Notes under the pieces: generated by a model
The model's database searches: none
Told to the model about the DNA's origin: nothing
What the model saw: only the letters and a program-made list of their open reading frames with translations
Program-made: the position numbers and the translations under genes
Assembly: GCF_900103325.1 (NCBI RefSeq)
Contig: NZ_FMXM01000002.1
Location: forward strand, 248,001 to 312,000
DNA: 64,000 nt
Direction of reading: 5' to 3'
Source of the DNA: Mesorhizobium qingshengii
GTDB taxonomy: Bacteria; Pseudomonadota; Alphaproteobacteria; Rhizobiales; Rhizobiaceae
Part shown: in pieces, positions 19,629 through 27,696 of the stretch
Numbering within the stretch: the first letter of the stretch is position 1
How the letters are laid out: every line of letters begins with the position of its first letter

Positions 19629-20162
19629 TCAACGGCGCGCTGAAAAAGCGTTCATACCCTTCTTGATGGCCTTGCGAGCTTCCGCAGCATTTTGCCAACC
19701 CTTGAACTTGATGGTTTTGCCGGTCCCAAGCACCGACGAGGCAAAGAACTGCTCGATTTCACGTCGCAAATCCTCTCGAACGTAATCCGCTGCAACGAGT
19801 TCGTCGGGAGCATCCTCCCTATGCGGACAGAAGACATAACGGTCGTTGCGCAGGACCTCGCCGCCTTCGTCCTTCTGCTTGACGCGCAAGGCACCTAGCA
19901 GGTTGCATTTGATCACCACGCCGGGGGCTGTTGCTGCCTGATGGATGACAAGCCCGTCGAGAGGATCACCATCTTCACCCAACGTCGAAGGGATAAAGCC
20001 CCAATCGTAAGGATACATCATTCCAACCGGCAAGGGACGGACATAGCCGAACATCTGCGTTTCCGGGTCGAAAGCCAGTTTCGCCGTCGCGCCACGTGGA
20101 GTTTCGATGATCACTCTAATGAGGCCCTTCGTGGTTGCCGGCAGCTTCAGAAAATTGGGCAT
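19629..20162 (-). CDS. Inorganic pyrophosphatase (soluble, family I-like)
   Basis: A 177-residue protein with the family I pyrophosphatase signature DGDPLD inside GFIPSTLGEDGDPLDGLVI, preceded by a Tyr/Pro-rich MMYPYDWG segment. Asp residues of the signature coordinate Mg ions for hydrolysis of pyrophosphate to phosphate. It lacks the usual KYE region near the N-terminus (ETPRGATAKLAFD instead) and is divergent from standard ppa. It is therefore probably a second, accessory enzyme rather than the essential one. It lies within the stress-type patch with PRC-barrel and DUF6894-like genes. Confidence 0.82.
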   Translation of the reverse strand: MPNFLKLPATTKGLIRVIIETPRGATAKLAFDPETQMFGYVRPLPVGMMYPYDWGFIPSTLGEDGDPLDGLVIHQAATAPGVVIKCNLLGALRVKQKDEGGEVLRNDRYVFCPHREDAPDELVAADYVREDLRREIEQFFASSVLGTGKTIKFKGWQNAAEARKAIKKGMNAFSARR

Positions 20163-20296
20163 CCAGGTGCCTCGTCTCGGTTAAGCCCCCATCTTCGCGA
20201 GATTCCGTTGCTATTCGCATGGCACGGCGGCAGGCGATGGAACTTCACAACGCAAAAAATGTTCCGAAGAAGAAAGCCCTTCAGGAGAGTCCAGGC

Positions 20297-20506
20297 ATGA
20301 CAAAAGCTTCTCTGCACCTACTGAAGGGGGTAGGCTATTTGATCTCTACCGCGAGCGTAATCCTGCTCGCCATCGTGAGTTGGTCAAGCGCTTCGGAAAG
20401 CGCTTTGCTCACCGCCTGCTTGATTGGCGGCGCAGCGTTCTCCATCGTTGGAATGTTCTGCCGCTGGCTGACATACCAAATTGAAAAGCACCGGAGCGGC
20501 GAGTAG
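20297..20506 (+). CDS. Small two-span membrane protein, unknown
   Basis: A 69-residue ORF with two hydrophobic helices (GYLISTASVILLAIVSW and LTACLIGGAAFSIVGMFC) and a charged end (YQIEKHRSGE). ATG 20297 was chosen because TCAGGAGAG sits 8 bases before it; the longer in-frame option begins in weak context. It is alone on this strand between minus-strand genes. No family was recognised. Confidence 0.55.
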   Translation: MTKASLHLLKGVGYLISTASVILLAIVSWSSASESALLTACLIGGAAFSIVGMFCRWLTYQIEKHRSGE

Positions 20507-20659
20507 AAGACCGAAAGCATCCCTCATGCTGGGGACCATGATCAAGCCGGCGTACAGGATCGGCCGGCATCGCCGCGTGTCCAACAACTATTGCAGGTCG
20601 GCGACCAGAGCGCATCTTGTTCAAACGATTGGCTTGCCGCAGGGGGCATGCGCCGGTAA

Positions 20660-20682
20660 CCCCATCGCTTGCAACGATGGGG
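20660..20682 (-). other. Strong hairpin after the mini-ORF at 20696
   Basis: CCCCATCG and CGATGGGG form a perfect 8-base stem with a 7-base loop, 13 bases beyond the stop codon of the minus-strand ORF. There is no T run, so it may be a weak terminator or an mRNA 3'-end stabiliser. Confidence 0.45.
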
Positions 20683-20695
20683 ATCGAAGCGCTTT

Positions 20696-20872
20696 CTACG
20701 CCGCCATCACGATTTCATTGAAGGCATCGAGGTCGACATAGAAGACCTTGGTGATTTCCTCGATCAGCTCGTCGTAGTCGTACCCCTGGGACCTCAATAT
20801 GTTGATGGCGGTGATGATGTCGACGCGCTCCGTAAGCCGCCGCTTCTGGTAATCTTCGACATAGCGTTCCAT
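20696..20872 (-). CDS. Small acidic helical protein, unknown
   Basis: A 58-residue ORF reading MERYVEDYQKRRLTERVDII and then NILRSQGYDYDELIEEITKV with the tail FYVDLDAFNEIVMAA. It is rich in Asp, Glu and Tyr and predicted helical. AAGGGA lies shortly before the ATG (20872). Short proteins of this shape recur in rhizobia, but no function is known. It lies downstream of urtE on the same strand with a 261-base gap, so it is probably separate from the urt operon. Confidence 0.6.
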   Translation of the reverse strand: MERYVEDYQKRRLTERVDIITAINILRSQGYDYDELIEEITKVFYVDLDAFNEIVMAA

Positions 20873-21133
20873 GGCTGTCCCTTGGCCTGTGTGCCCAAAC
20901 GCGTTGAACGACAAACAGATCGCAGGAGGGAAGCTAGGGAGCCTTGCTTGCGTGGAACTTGCCGGCTGGAGCCTGCACCTTCCCCTGATCTGCAACCAAC
21001 CAGACTGATACGGGAAGCGGCCGACTCACCAAGGCCAAATAAAGACTAACACGCCATGGTCGACGTGCCAGAGTTGCGCAGGGGTCTTTGAAGAAAGATT
21101 GGGGCGCCACCGCGCGGGTGACGACCAGACGGA

Positions 21134-21829
21134 CTACACCGTCAGGAATTTGCGAACGTCCGCCCTGTCGAGATCTTCCGCCGGACCAGTGTGGACGATC
21201 AGCCCCCGGTCCATGATGTTCACCTCGTCGGCGAGTTCGCGACAGAAATCGAGATACTGTTCGACCAGCAGCACGGCAATGCCGGCCTGGTCGCGCAAAT
21301 AGCGGATGGCACGGCCGATATCCTTGATGATCGACGGCTGGATGCCTTCCGTCGGCTCGTCGAGCACCAGCAGTTTCGGCCGCATCACCAATGCCCTGCC
21401 AATAGCGAGCTGCTGCTGCTGACCGCCGGAAAGGTCACCACCACGGCGACCCAGCATCTGCTTCAGGACTGGAAACAGCTCGAAGACATGGGCGGGCACA
21501 TTTCGGTCGGCCCGTTTCAGCGGCGCGAAGCCTGATTCGAGGTTCTCCCGCACCGTGAGCAGCGGAAAGATCTCCCTGCCCTGCGGTACGAATGCGATGC
21601 CCGACCGGGCGCGGTCATACGCCGCGCTCCGGTCGAGCGCCTTCCCCTCGAAGGCAACACTTCCGCTCGTCAGCCGATGGTGGCCAACGATCGATCTCAT
21701 CAAACTGGTCTTGCCGACGCCGTTGCGGCCGAGCACGCAGGTGATCTTGCCGGCACCCGCCTTCAGCGACACGCCACGCAGCGCCTGGGCGGCGCCGTAG
21801 TGAAGCGTGGCGTTCGAAACTTCGAGCAT
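21134..21829 (-). CDS. urtE: Urea ABC transporter, ATP-binding subunit UrtE
   Basis: A 231-residue LivF-type ATPase. Walker A is GRNGVGKTS, the signature is LSGGQQQQLAIGRAL, and Walker B is LLVLDEPTEG. UrtE and UrtD energise the UrtBC permease. The sequence GIQPSIIKDIGRAIRYL following Walker B is typical of UrtE. It is the last gene of the urtABCDE order, 69 bases after urtD. Confidence 0.95.
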   Translation of the reverse strand: MLEVSNATLHYGAAQALRGVSLKAGAGKITCVLGRNGVGKTSLMRSIVGHHRLTSGSVAFEGKALDRSAAYDRARSGIAFVPQGREIFPLLTVRENLESGFAPLKRADRNVPAHVFELFPVLKQMLGRRGGDLSGGQQQQLAIGRALVMRPKLLVLDEPTEGIQPSIIKDIGRAIRYLRDQAGIAVLLVEQYLDFCRELADEVNIMDRGLIVHTGPAEDLDRADVRKFLTV

Positions 21830-21898
21830 GTCAGCGCCTTCTCCAGAACCTGAGGAAGGACAAATCGAAGCGATGGAATTGAACCCGCCACACCATGC

Positions 21899-22645
21899 TC
21901 ATCTCCCCAGATAGACTTCGACGACGCGCTCGTCGGCCGAAACGAAATCGAGCGTGCCCTCGGACAGTACCGCGCCCTCGTGCAGGCAAGTGACCTTGAC
22001 GCCGAGCTCGCGAACGAAATGCATGTCGTGCTCGACGACGATGACCGAATGGTCGCGTGCAATGTCCTTGAGCAGCCGTGCGGTTTCCTCGGTCTCGGCA
22101 TCGGTCATGCCGGCAACCGGCTCGTCGACCAGAAGCAGCTTCGGGTCCTGCGCCAGGAGCATGCCGATCTCCAGCCACTGCTTTTGGCCGTGGCTGAGAT
22201 TGGTCGCCAGTTCGTCGCGCTTGTCGCCAACCCGGATGATGCCGAGGATGTCGTCGATCTGCCGCGCCTCCGCGGCCGAGCGCCGGTGGAACAGCGCCGG
22301 AAAGATCGAGCGCGGCCCCTTAAGCGCCAGCATCAGGTTCTCCTCGATCGTGTGGCTCTCGAAGACGGTCGGCTTCTGGAATTTGCGGCCGATGCCCATC
22401 ATGGCGATCTCGGCTTCGTCGTGCTTGGTCAGGTCGACCTGGCCGTCGAAGAACACCTCGCCCTCGTCGGGCCGTGTCTTGCCGGTGACGATGTCCATCA
22501 TCGTCGTCTTGCCGGCGCCGTTGGGGCCGATGATGGCGCGCATCTCACCCTTGTCGAGCACCAGCGACAAATTGTTGATGGCGCGAAAACCGTCGAACGA
22601 GACCGAGACGCCGTCGAGGTAAAGGATGGTGTTGCTCTTCGACAT
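21899..22645 (-). CDS. urtD: Urea ABC transporter, ATP-binding subunit UrtD
   Basis: A 248-residue LivG-type ATPase with Walker A GPNGAGKTT, the signature LSHGQKQWLEIGMLL (the HGQ variant typical of UrtD) and Walker B LLLVDEPVAG. The N-terminus VSVSFDGFRAINNLSLVLDK is also characteristic. It pairs with UrtE on the cytoplasmic side of the urea importer. It follows urtC by 6 bases. Confidence 0.95.
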   Translation of the reverse strand: MSKSNTILYLDGVSVSFDGFRAINNLSLVLDKGEMRAIIGPNGAGKTTMMDIVTGKTRPDEGEVFFDGQVDLTKHDEAEIAMMGIGRKFQKPTVFESHTIEENLMLALKGPRSIFPALFHRRSAAEARQIDDILGIIRVGDKRDELATNLSHGQKQWLEIGMLLAQDPKLLLVDEPVAGMTDAETEETARLLKDIARDHSVIVVEHDMHFVRELGVKVTCLHEGAVLSEGTLDFVSADERVVEVYLGR

Positions 22646-22651
22646 GGCCCC

Positions 22652-23881
22652 TTACTCCGCCGGCTGTGGTTCGGGGTTGGACGAGGACCATTCGCCCGGT
22701 GTTCTTGCCGCTGCCCGGACGATCTTCGGTGGCGCCGGGTCGACATAAGTGCCGGCTTCTTCGGCGGCAGATGCCGCCCGCAACGCCCTGGCGTTGCCGC
22801 GCCAGGAATCCCACATGCCGATGATGCCCTTGGGCAAGAGCAGCGTGACTGCGACGAACAGGCCGCCCAGCGCAAACAGCCAGAATTCCGGCAACACACC
22901 GGTGAACCAGGATTTGCCGGCATTGACGAGCAAAGCACCGACGATCGGTCCGACAATGGTGCCGCGACCGCCGACGGCCGCCCAGATCACCACCTCGATC
23001 GAATTGGACGGTTCGAATTCGCCGGGGTTGATGATGCCGACCTGCGGCACGTAGAGCGCGCCGGCTATGCCGGCCATGACGGCCGAGACCGTGAAAGCGA
23101 ACAGTTTGACGTTCTCGGCCCGCCAGCCGAGGAAGCGCGTGCGGCTCTCGGCGTCACGCACCGCCATCAGCAGCTTGCCGTATTTGGAGCCGACGATTGC
23201 CCAGGTTACGAAGACAGCAAGTGCGAGCATCACCGCGCTGGCAGCGAACAGCGCCGAGCGCGTCGCGTCGGCCTGCACGTTGAACCCTAGAATATCCTTG
23301 AAATCGGTCAGGCCGTTGTTACCGCCGAAGCCCATGTCGTTGCGGAAAAAGGCGAGCAGCAGCGCATAGGTCATCGCCTGGGTGATGATCGAGAGATAGA
23401 CGCCGGTGACGCGGCTGCGGAAGGCGAACCAGCCGAAGACGAAGGCGAGCAGGCCGGGCACGGCCAGCACCATGATCGCGGCGACCCAGAAATGGTCGAA
23501 GCCGTACCAGAACCACGGCAATTCCTTATAGTTCAGGAACACCATGAAGTCCGGCAGGATGGGGTTGCCATAGACGCCGCGCGAGCCGATCTGGCGCATC
23601 AGATACATGCCCATCGCATAGCCGCCGAGCGCGAAGAAGGCGCCATGGCCAAGCGAGAGAATGCCGCAATAGCCCCAGACGAGGTCGAGCGCCAAGGCAA
23701 GCAGCGCATAGCAGAGATATTTGCCGGTCAGTGCGACGATGTAGGACGGGACATAGAAGGCACTCGTCGGCGATACGACGAGATTAAGCAGCGGCACGAT
23801 GATGGCCACCGCCAGCAGCATGAAGATGGTGATGGCGATGCGTCGGTCCGCGCCCGCGGCAAAGAAGCGTCCGGTGATCAT
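22652..23881 (-). CDS. urtC: Urea ABC transporter, permease UrtC
   Basis: A 409-residue LivM-type permease with about 9-10 hydrophobic segments. Landmarks are LALDLVWGYCGILSLGHGAF (the conserved GxLSLGH turn) and AAVGGRGTIVGPIVGALLVN near the end. A Pro/Ala tail follows the last span. ATG 23881 overlaps the urtB stop (ATGA), so translation is coupled. Longer in-frame extensions upstream lie inside urtB in another frame and are not real. Confidence 0.95.
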   Translation of the reverse strand: MITGRFFAAGADRRIAITIFMLLAVAIIVPLLNLVVSPTSAFYVPSYIVALTGKYLCYALLALALDLVWGYCGILSLGHGAFFALGGYAMGMYLMRQIGSRGVYGNPILPDFMVFLNYKELPWFWYGFDHFWVAAIMVLAVPGLLAFVFGWFAFRSRVTGVYLSIITQAMTYALLLAFFRNDMGFGGNNGLTDFKDILGFNVQADATRSALFAASAVMLALAVFVTWAIVGSKYGKLLMAVRDAESRTRFLGWRAENVKLFAFTVSAVMAGIAGALYVPQVGIINPGEFEPSNSIEVVIWAAVGGRGTIVGPIVGALLVNAGKSWFTGVLPEFWLFALGGLFVAVTLLLPKGIIGMWDSWRGNARALRAASAAEEAGTYVDPAPPKIVRAAARTPGEWSSSNPEPQPAE

Positions 23882-25494
23882 GCTTCCACCGCCCTGCCTT
23901 TGAGCGCGAACAGGCCGCGCGGGCGCTTCTGGATGAACAGGATGATCAGCACCAGCACGACGATCTTGCCAAGCACTGCGCCGGCATAAGGCTCGAGGAA
24001 CTTGTTGACGATGCCGAGCGAGAAGGCGCCGACCAGCGTGCCCCACAGATTGCCGACACCGCCGAAGACGACGACCATGAAGCTGTCGATGATGTAGCCG
24101 CGGCCGAGATTGGGCGAGACGTTGTCGATCTGGCTGAGCGCGACACCGGCGATACCGGCAATGCCGGATCCGAGCGCGAAGGTCAGCGCGTCGACCCATG
24201 GCGTCCTGATCCCCATCGAAGAGGCCATGCGCCGGTTGGCGGTGACGGCGCGCATCTGCAGCCCCCAGGGCGTGCGCTTCATCACATAGAGCAGCACCGC
24301 GAAGACGCTGAGCGCGAAAACCAGGATCCACAGCCGGTTCCAGGTGATCGCCAGCTGTCCGACGTTGAACGAGCCCGACATCCACGACGGATTGCCGACC
24401 TCCTGGTTGGTCGGCCCGAATATGCTGCGCACCGCCTGCTGCAGGATCAGCGAGACGCCCCACGTCGCCAGCAGCGTTTCCAACGGCCGGCCGTAGAGGA
24501 AGCGGATGACGCCGCGCTCGATGGCAAGGCCGACGAGCGCGGCGACCAGGAAGGCGAGCGGCAGGGCGATTACCAGCGACCAGTCGAACAGGCTGGGAAA
24601 GGATGTGCGGATCACCTGCTGGACGACGAAGGTGGTGTAGGCGCCGAGCATGACCATCTCGCCATGCGCCATGTTGATGACGCCCATGACGCCGAAGGTG
24701 ATGGCAAGCCCGATCGCGGCGAGCAGCAAGACCGAGCCCAGCGAAATGCCGTACCAGATGTTCTGGCCGGCATCCCAGAACGCCAGCGTCGAATTGATGT
24801 TGCGAATAGCCGCTGTCGCCGCTTCCTTGACCGCGTCCGGGGCGTTCGCCTCGACCGAGGTGAGCAGCGAAACCGCATCGCGGTCGCCCCGTGCGCCGAT
24901 CAGCGCGATTGCGGCGAGCTTGTCGGCATCCGGCCGGTCGGAGACCAGGACGGAGGCGGCGCGGGCCTGTTCGAGCAGGGCCTTGACGCTTGCCACGGTC
25001 TCCTTGGCGATCGCTGCGTCGAGCGGCTCGATGTTTGCGGCATCGGGCGTCTTGAACATGGTGTCGGCGGCGGCGCCCCGCACGGCCGGGTCCTTGGCGC
25101 CAAGCGTCAACGTGCCGAGCGCATCGCGGATGACGCGGCGCAGCGTGTTGTTGACCTTGATCTTGGCGATGTCGTCCTTGGCGGCGTCAGCCGACTTCTC
25201 GCCGCTTAGCGGGTCGAGCAGCTCAACGCTGTCGCCAGTCTCCTTGCCGACAAAGACCAGGGAATCGGCCTTGCGGATATAGAGATTGCCGTCGGCAAGT
25301 GCCGCAAGCGGCCGTTCGACGGCCGGGTCGCCTGTTGCCGCCAGTTCGTGAACGACAGCCCCTGTCTCCGAAAAGCCCTTGGCCGTCGCGAATTTGGCGA
25401 TGATGCCACGCAGATCGGCTTCGCTTGCACCCGATGACGACAGCGTCGCCAGCAGGACCAGCAGTGTCAGGCCAATCGCACGGAACAGGTTCAT
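23878..25494 (-). CDS. urtB: Urea ABC transporter, permease UrtB
   Basis: A 538-residue protein. It has a signal-like N-terminus (LTLLVLLATLSSSGASEADL) and a long soluble N-terminal part of about 230 residues that looks like helical repeats. A LivH-type permease follows (ITFGVMGVINMAHGEMVMLG, GVVIRFLYGR-like loop, then FMVVVFGGVGNLWGTLVGA). The soluble N-terminal extension is characteristic of UrtB and separates it from branched-chain amino-acid permeases. It follows urtA after 111 bases that contain a hairpin. Confidence 0.95.
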   Translation of the reverse strand: MNLFRAIGLTLLVLLATLSSSGASEADLRGIIAKFATAKGFSETGAVVHELAATGDPAVERPLAALADGNLYIRKADSLVFVGKETGDSVELLDPLSGEKSADAAKDDIAKIKVNNTLRRVIRDALGTLTLGAKDPAVRGAAADTMFKTPDAANIEPLDAAIAKETVASVKALLEQARAASVLVSDRPDADKLAAIALIGARGDRDAVSLLTSVEANAPDAVKEAATAAIRNINSTLAFWDAGQNIWYGISLGSVLLLAAIGLAITFGVMGVINMAHGEMVMLGAYTTFVVQQVIRTSFPSLFDWSLVIALPLAFLVAALVGLAIERGVIRFLYGRPLETLLATWGVSLILQQAVRSIFGPTNQEVGNPSWMSGSFNVGQLAITWNRLWILVFALSVFAVLLYVMKRTPWGLQMRAVTANRRMASSMGIRTPWVDALTFALGSGIAGIAGVALSQIDNVSPNLGRGYIIDSFMVVVFGGVGNLWGTLVGAFSLGIVNKFLEPYAGAVLGKIVVLVLIILFIQKRPRGLFALKGRAVEA

Positions 25495-25530
25495 TGGCTT
25501 CAGGCAGCTCCTGAAAGGTTGATTTCGCGC

Positions 25531-25561
25531 CCGGGCGGACTGGAGGACGAAGCCCGCCCGG
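25531..25561 (-). other. Hairpin between urtA and urtB
   Basis: CCGGGCGG (25531-25538) and CCGCCCGG (25554-25561) form a perfect 8-base stem. Hairpins after the binding-protein gene of ABC operons often stabilise the upstream message and give it higher expression than the permease genes. There is no T run, so full termination is unlikely. Confidence 0.6.
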
Positions 25562-25605
25562 AGCGCTTGGGGGGCACGGACCTGAAGGTCCAGCCCCGGG
25601 GAGGA

Positions 25606-26916
25606 TCAGTTTGTGCCCTTGCCGCCGCACTTGCCGGTGGCGACATTGAAGTTGCCGCAGGACAGTGGCGCGCGCCAATCGGAGATCAGGTCCTTGGAGT
25701 CAGGCAGGTAGTCGGACCACTCGTCGCCCATCACCAGACCTGGCGTGCGCGAAACCGTCTCGAACTGGCCATCGGCCTGGATTTCACCGATCAGCACCGG
25801 CTTGGTGATGTGGTGGTTCGGCATCATCGTCGAGTAGCCGCCGGTCAGGTTCGGGACCGAAACGCCGATCATGGCGTCGATGACCTTGTCCGGATCGGTG
25901 GTGCCGGCCTTCTCGACGGCCTTCACCCACATGTTGAAGCCGATATAGTGGGCTTCCATCGGGTCGTTGGTGGTGCGCTTGTCGTTCTTGATGAACTTGT
26001 GCCAGTCGGCGATGAACTTCTTGTTCTCGGGCGTGTCAACGCTCTCGAAATAGTTCCAGGCGGCGAGATGGCCGACCAGCGGCGCGGTGTCGAGACCGGC
26101 AAGTTCTTCCTCGCCGACCGAGAAGGCCATAACCGGAATGTCCTCGGCCTTGATGCCCTGGTTGCCGAGTTCCTTGTAGAACGGCACGTTGGCGTCGCCG
26201 TTGACGGTCGAGACCACGGCGGTCTTCTTGCCGGCCGAGCCGAATTTCTTGATGGCCGAAACTTCGGTCTGCCAGTCGGAGAAGCCGAACGGCGTGTAGT
26301 TGACCATGATGTCTTCCGCCGCGACGCCCTTGGCCTTCAGGTAGGCCTCGAGGATCTTGTTGGTGGTGCGCGGATAGACGTAGTCGGTGCCTTCGAGCAC
26401 CCAGCGCTTCACCGAACCGCCGTCTTCGCTCATTAGATAGTCGACCGCCGGGATTGCCTGCTGGTTCGGAGCGGCACCCGTGTAGAACACGTTGCGCTCG
26501 CTTTCCTCGCCCTCATACTGGACGGGATAGAACAGAATGTTGTCGAGCTCGGAGAACACCGGCAGCACCGATTTGCGCGACACCGAGGTCCAGCAGCCGA
26601 ACACCGCCGCGACCTTGTCCTTGGAGATCAGCTCGCGCGCCTTCTCGGCGAACAGCGGCCAGTTGGAAGCAGGGTCGACGACGACGGCTTCGAGCTTCTT
26701 GCCGAGCAGGCCGCCCTTGGCGTTCTGTTCGTCGATGAGCATCAGCATGGCGTCCTTCAACGTCGTCTCCGAAATCGCCATGGTCCCCGACAGCGAATGG
26801 AGAATGCCGACCTTGATCGTGTCGTCAGCCGCCTTGGCGGGCACGGACATCAACAGGCCTGCCGCGACCACGCTCGCCGAAAACATTTTTGTAATTGTCG
26901 AGAAATTACCCCTCAT
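25606..26916 (-). CDS. urtA: Urea ABC transporter, substrate-binding protein UrtA
   Basis: A 436-residue periplasmic binding protein. The signal peptide covers about residues 1-31 (MRGNFSTITKMFSASVVAAG ... AKAADDTI). The mature protein begins DTIKVGILHSLSGTMAISE, the UrtA/FmdD type of the leucine-binding fold, with FGCWTSVSRKSVLPVFSE and LFYPVQYEGEESERNVFYTG typical of urea binders. It delivers urea to UrtBC. ATG 26916 has GGGAG upstream; a longer TTG start would disrupt the signal peptide. A sigma-54 promoter lies about 45 bases upstream, pointing to control by nitrogen supply. Confidence 0.95.
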   Translation of the reverse strand: MRGNFSTITKMFSASVVAAGLLMSVPAKAADDTIKVGILHSLSGTMAISETTLKDAMLMLIDEQNAKGGLLGKKLEAVVVDPASNWPLFAEKARELISKDKVAAVFGCWTSVSRKSVLPVFSELDNILFYPVQYEGEESERNVFYTGAAPNQQAIPAVDYLMSEDGGSVKRWVLEGTDYVYPRTTNKILEAYLKAKGVAAEDIMVNYTPFGFSDWQTEVSAIKKFGSAGKKTAVVSTVNGDANVPFYKELGNQGIKAEDIPVMAFSVGEEELAGLDTAPLVGHLAAWNYFESVDTPENKKFIADWHKFIKNDKRTTNDPMEAHYIGFNMWVKAVEKAGTTDPDKVIDAMIGVSVPNLTGGYSTMMPNHHITKPVLIGEIQADGQFETVSRTPGLVMGDEWSDYLPDSKDLISDWRAPLSCGNFNVATGKCGGKGTN

Positions 26917-26959
26917 GCCTAACACTCCCAAGCTGGTTGATTGCACCGCAACACTACGA

Positions 26960-26975
26960 TGCAACCCCCATGCCA
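26960..26975 (-). promoter_or_regulatory. Sigma-54 (RpoN) promoter of the urt operon
   Basis: On the minus strand TGGCATG-GGGG-TTGCA matches the -24/-12 consensus TGGCACG-N4-TTGCW with one change. The invariant GG and GC are exactly 10 bases apart. The predicted start site near 26949 leaves a leader of about 33 bases. Urea import under RpoN/NtrC control is known in rhizobia and cyanobacteria in general terms. Confidence 0.7.
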
Positions 26976-27009
26976 ATCGCCAAGGTGGTGCCGATGAAGG
27001 GATGATAAT

Positions 27010-27026
27010 GCAATATTATCAATTGC
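27010..27026 (-). promoter_or_regulatory. Possible upstream activator site for the urt promoter
   Basis: GCAAT-N7-ATTGC is an inverted repeat in an AT-rich stretch about 60-75 bases upstream of the predicted sigma-54 start site, a common distance for NtrC-type enhancers. It does not match the classical NtrC consensus well, so the assignment is tentative. Together with the promoter it accounts for most of the 313-base gap 26917-27229, in which no gene is seen. Confidence 0.25.
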
Positions 27027-27229
27027 TTGATATATTAGAGTTCTGCAAACAAAGAGAGCCGGTTAAAAATTGATTGAGAGAAAATTGCGCAACGCGCAGG
27101 GCTTTTGCCTAATTTTCGCCCAATTTGACCACGTGCCTACATTTTGATCGTCAAGCGCGGCACCGCAGACAACAAATGTTGCGGCACAGCGCAAAAATAG
27201 GGCAAGCTCGCCGCTCAAGCGAGCACGTC

Positions 27230-27628
27230 ATGGCATACAGAATCTCACGCATTTTCATCGGCATATTGCTTCTTGCGGCGGCGACCGGCACCGCACGAGC
27301 CGACTTCAGCGATGGCAAGATGCCGGATGGCACCTATCATTGCGAGGTCTACCTGCTCGGCCTGTTCCTCAATCTCGGCGACATCACCATCAAGGGATAC
27401 GTCTACAGCGGCCCGGTCACCTTTGGGACCGCCCAGCAGGCTTACAATTATCAGATGGATGCAAACGGCGTGATCTCCTGGCTGGGACCGTTGGGCGGCT
27501 ACACCGCCGGCGGCAACTCGATCTCGCTGACCCAGGCCACGCTTGACGGCGAGACCCCGCCCTCCTTCGACATCATCATGAAGCAACCCGACGGCGCCTT
27601 CACCGCCTCGACCTGCACGAAGAACTGA
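27230..27628 (+). CDS. Exported protein, function unknown
   Basis: A 132-residue ORF with a signal peptide (basic MAYRISRIF, hydrophobic IGILLLAAATG, cleavage after TARA). The mature part carries repeated Gly/Tyr turns (ITIKGYVYSGPVTFGTAQQA, WLGPLGGYTAGGNSISLTQA) that suggest a small beta protein. Two Cys residues, one in TYHCEVYL and one near the C-terminus (TASTCTKN), could form a disulfide in the periplasm. No family recognised. It is divergent from urtA and convergent with the GMC oxidoreductase. Confidence 0.65.
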   Translation: MAYRISRIFIGILLLAAATGTARADFSDGKMPDGTYHCEVYLLGLFLNLGDITIKGYVYSGPVTFGTAQQAYNYQMDANGVISWLGPLGGYTAGGNSISLTQATLDGETPPSFDIIMKQPDGAFTASTCTKN

Positions 27629-27640
27629 GACGCCCCATCG

Positions 27641-27673
27641 AAAAAGGCGCGGAACCTTGTTGGGTTCCGCGCC
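27641..27673 (-). terminator. Intrinsic terminator of the GMC oxidoreductase operon
   Basis: An 11-base perfect stem (GGCGCGGAACC with GGTTCCGCGCC, 6-base loop) is followed on the minus strand by TTTTT. It starts 24 bases after the stop codon of the GMC oxidoreductase. Confidence 0.9.
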
Positions 27674-27696
27674 TGCAGGCGGTCGGGAGGATGCGC

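Noticed and set aside
21040..21133. Possible terminator after urtE
   Set aside because: The CACCCGCGCGGTG segment can form only a short imperfect stem and has no T run.
23882..24463. N-terminal extension of UrtC
   Set aside because: The extra 194 codons lie within urtB in another frame; the ATGA overlap at 23878-23881 gives the natural start.
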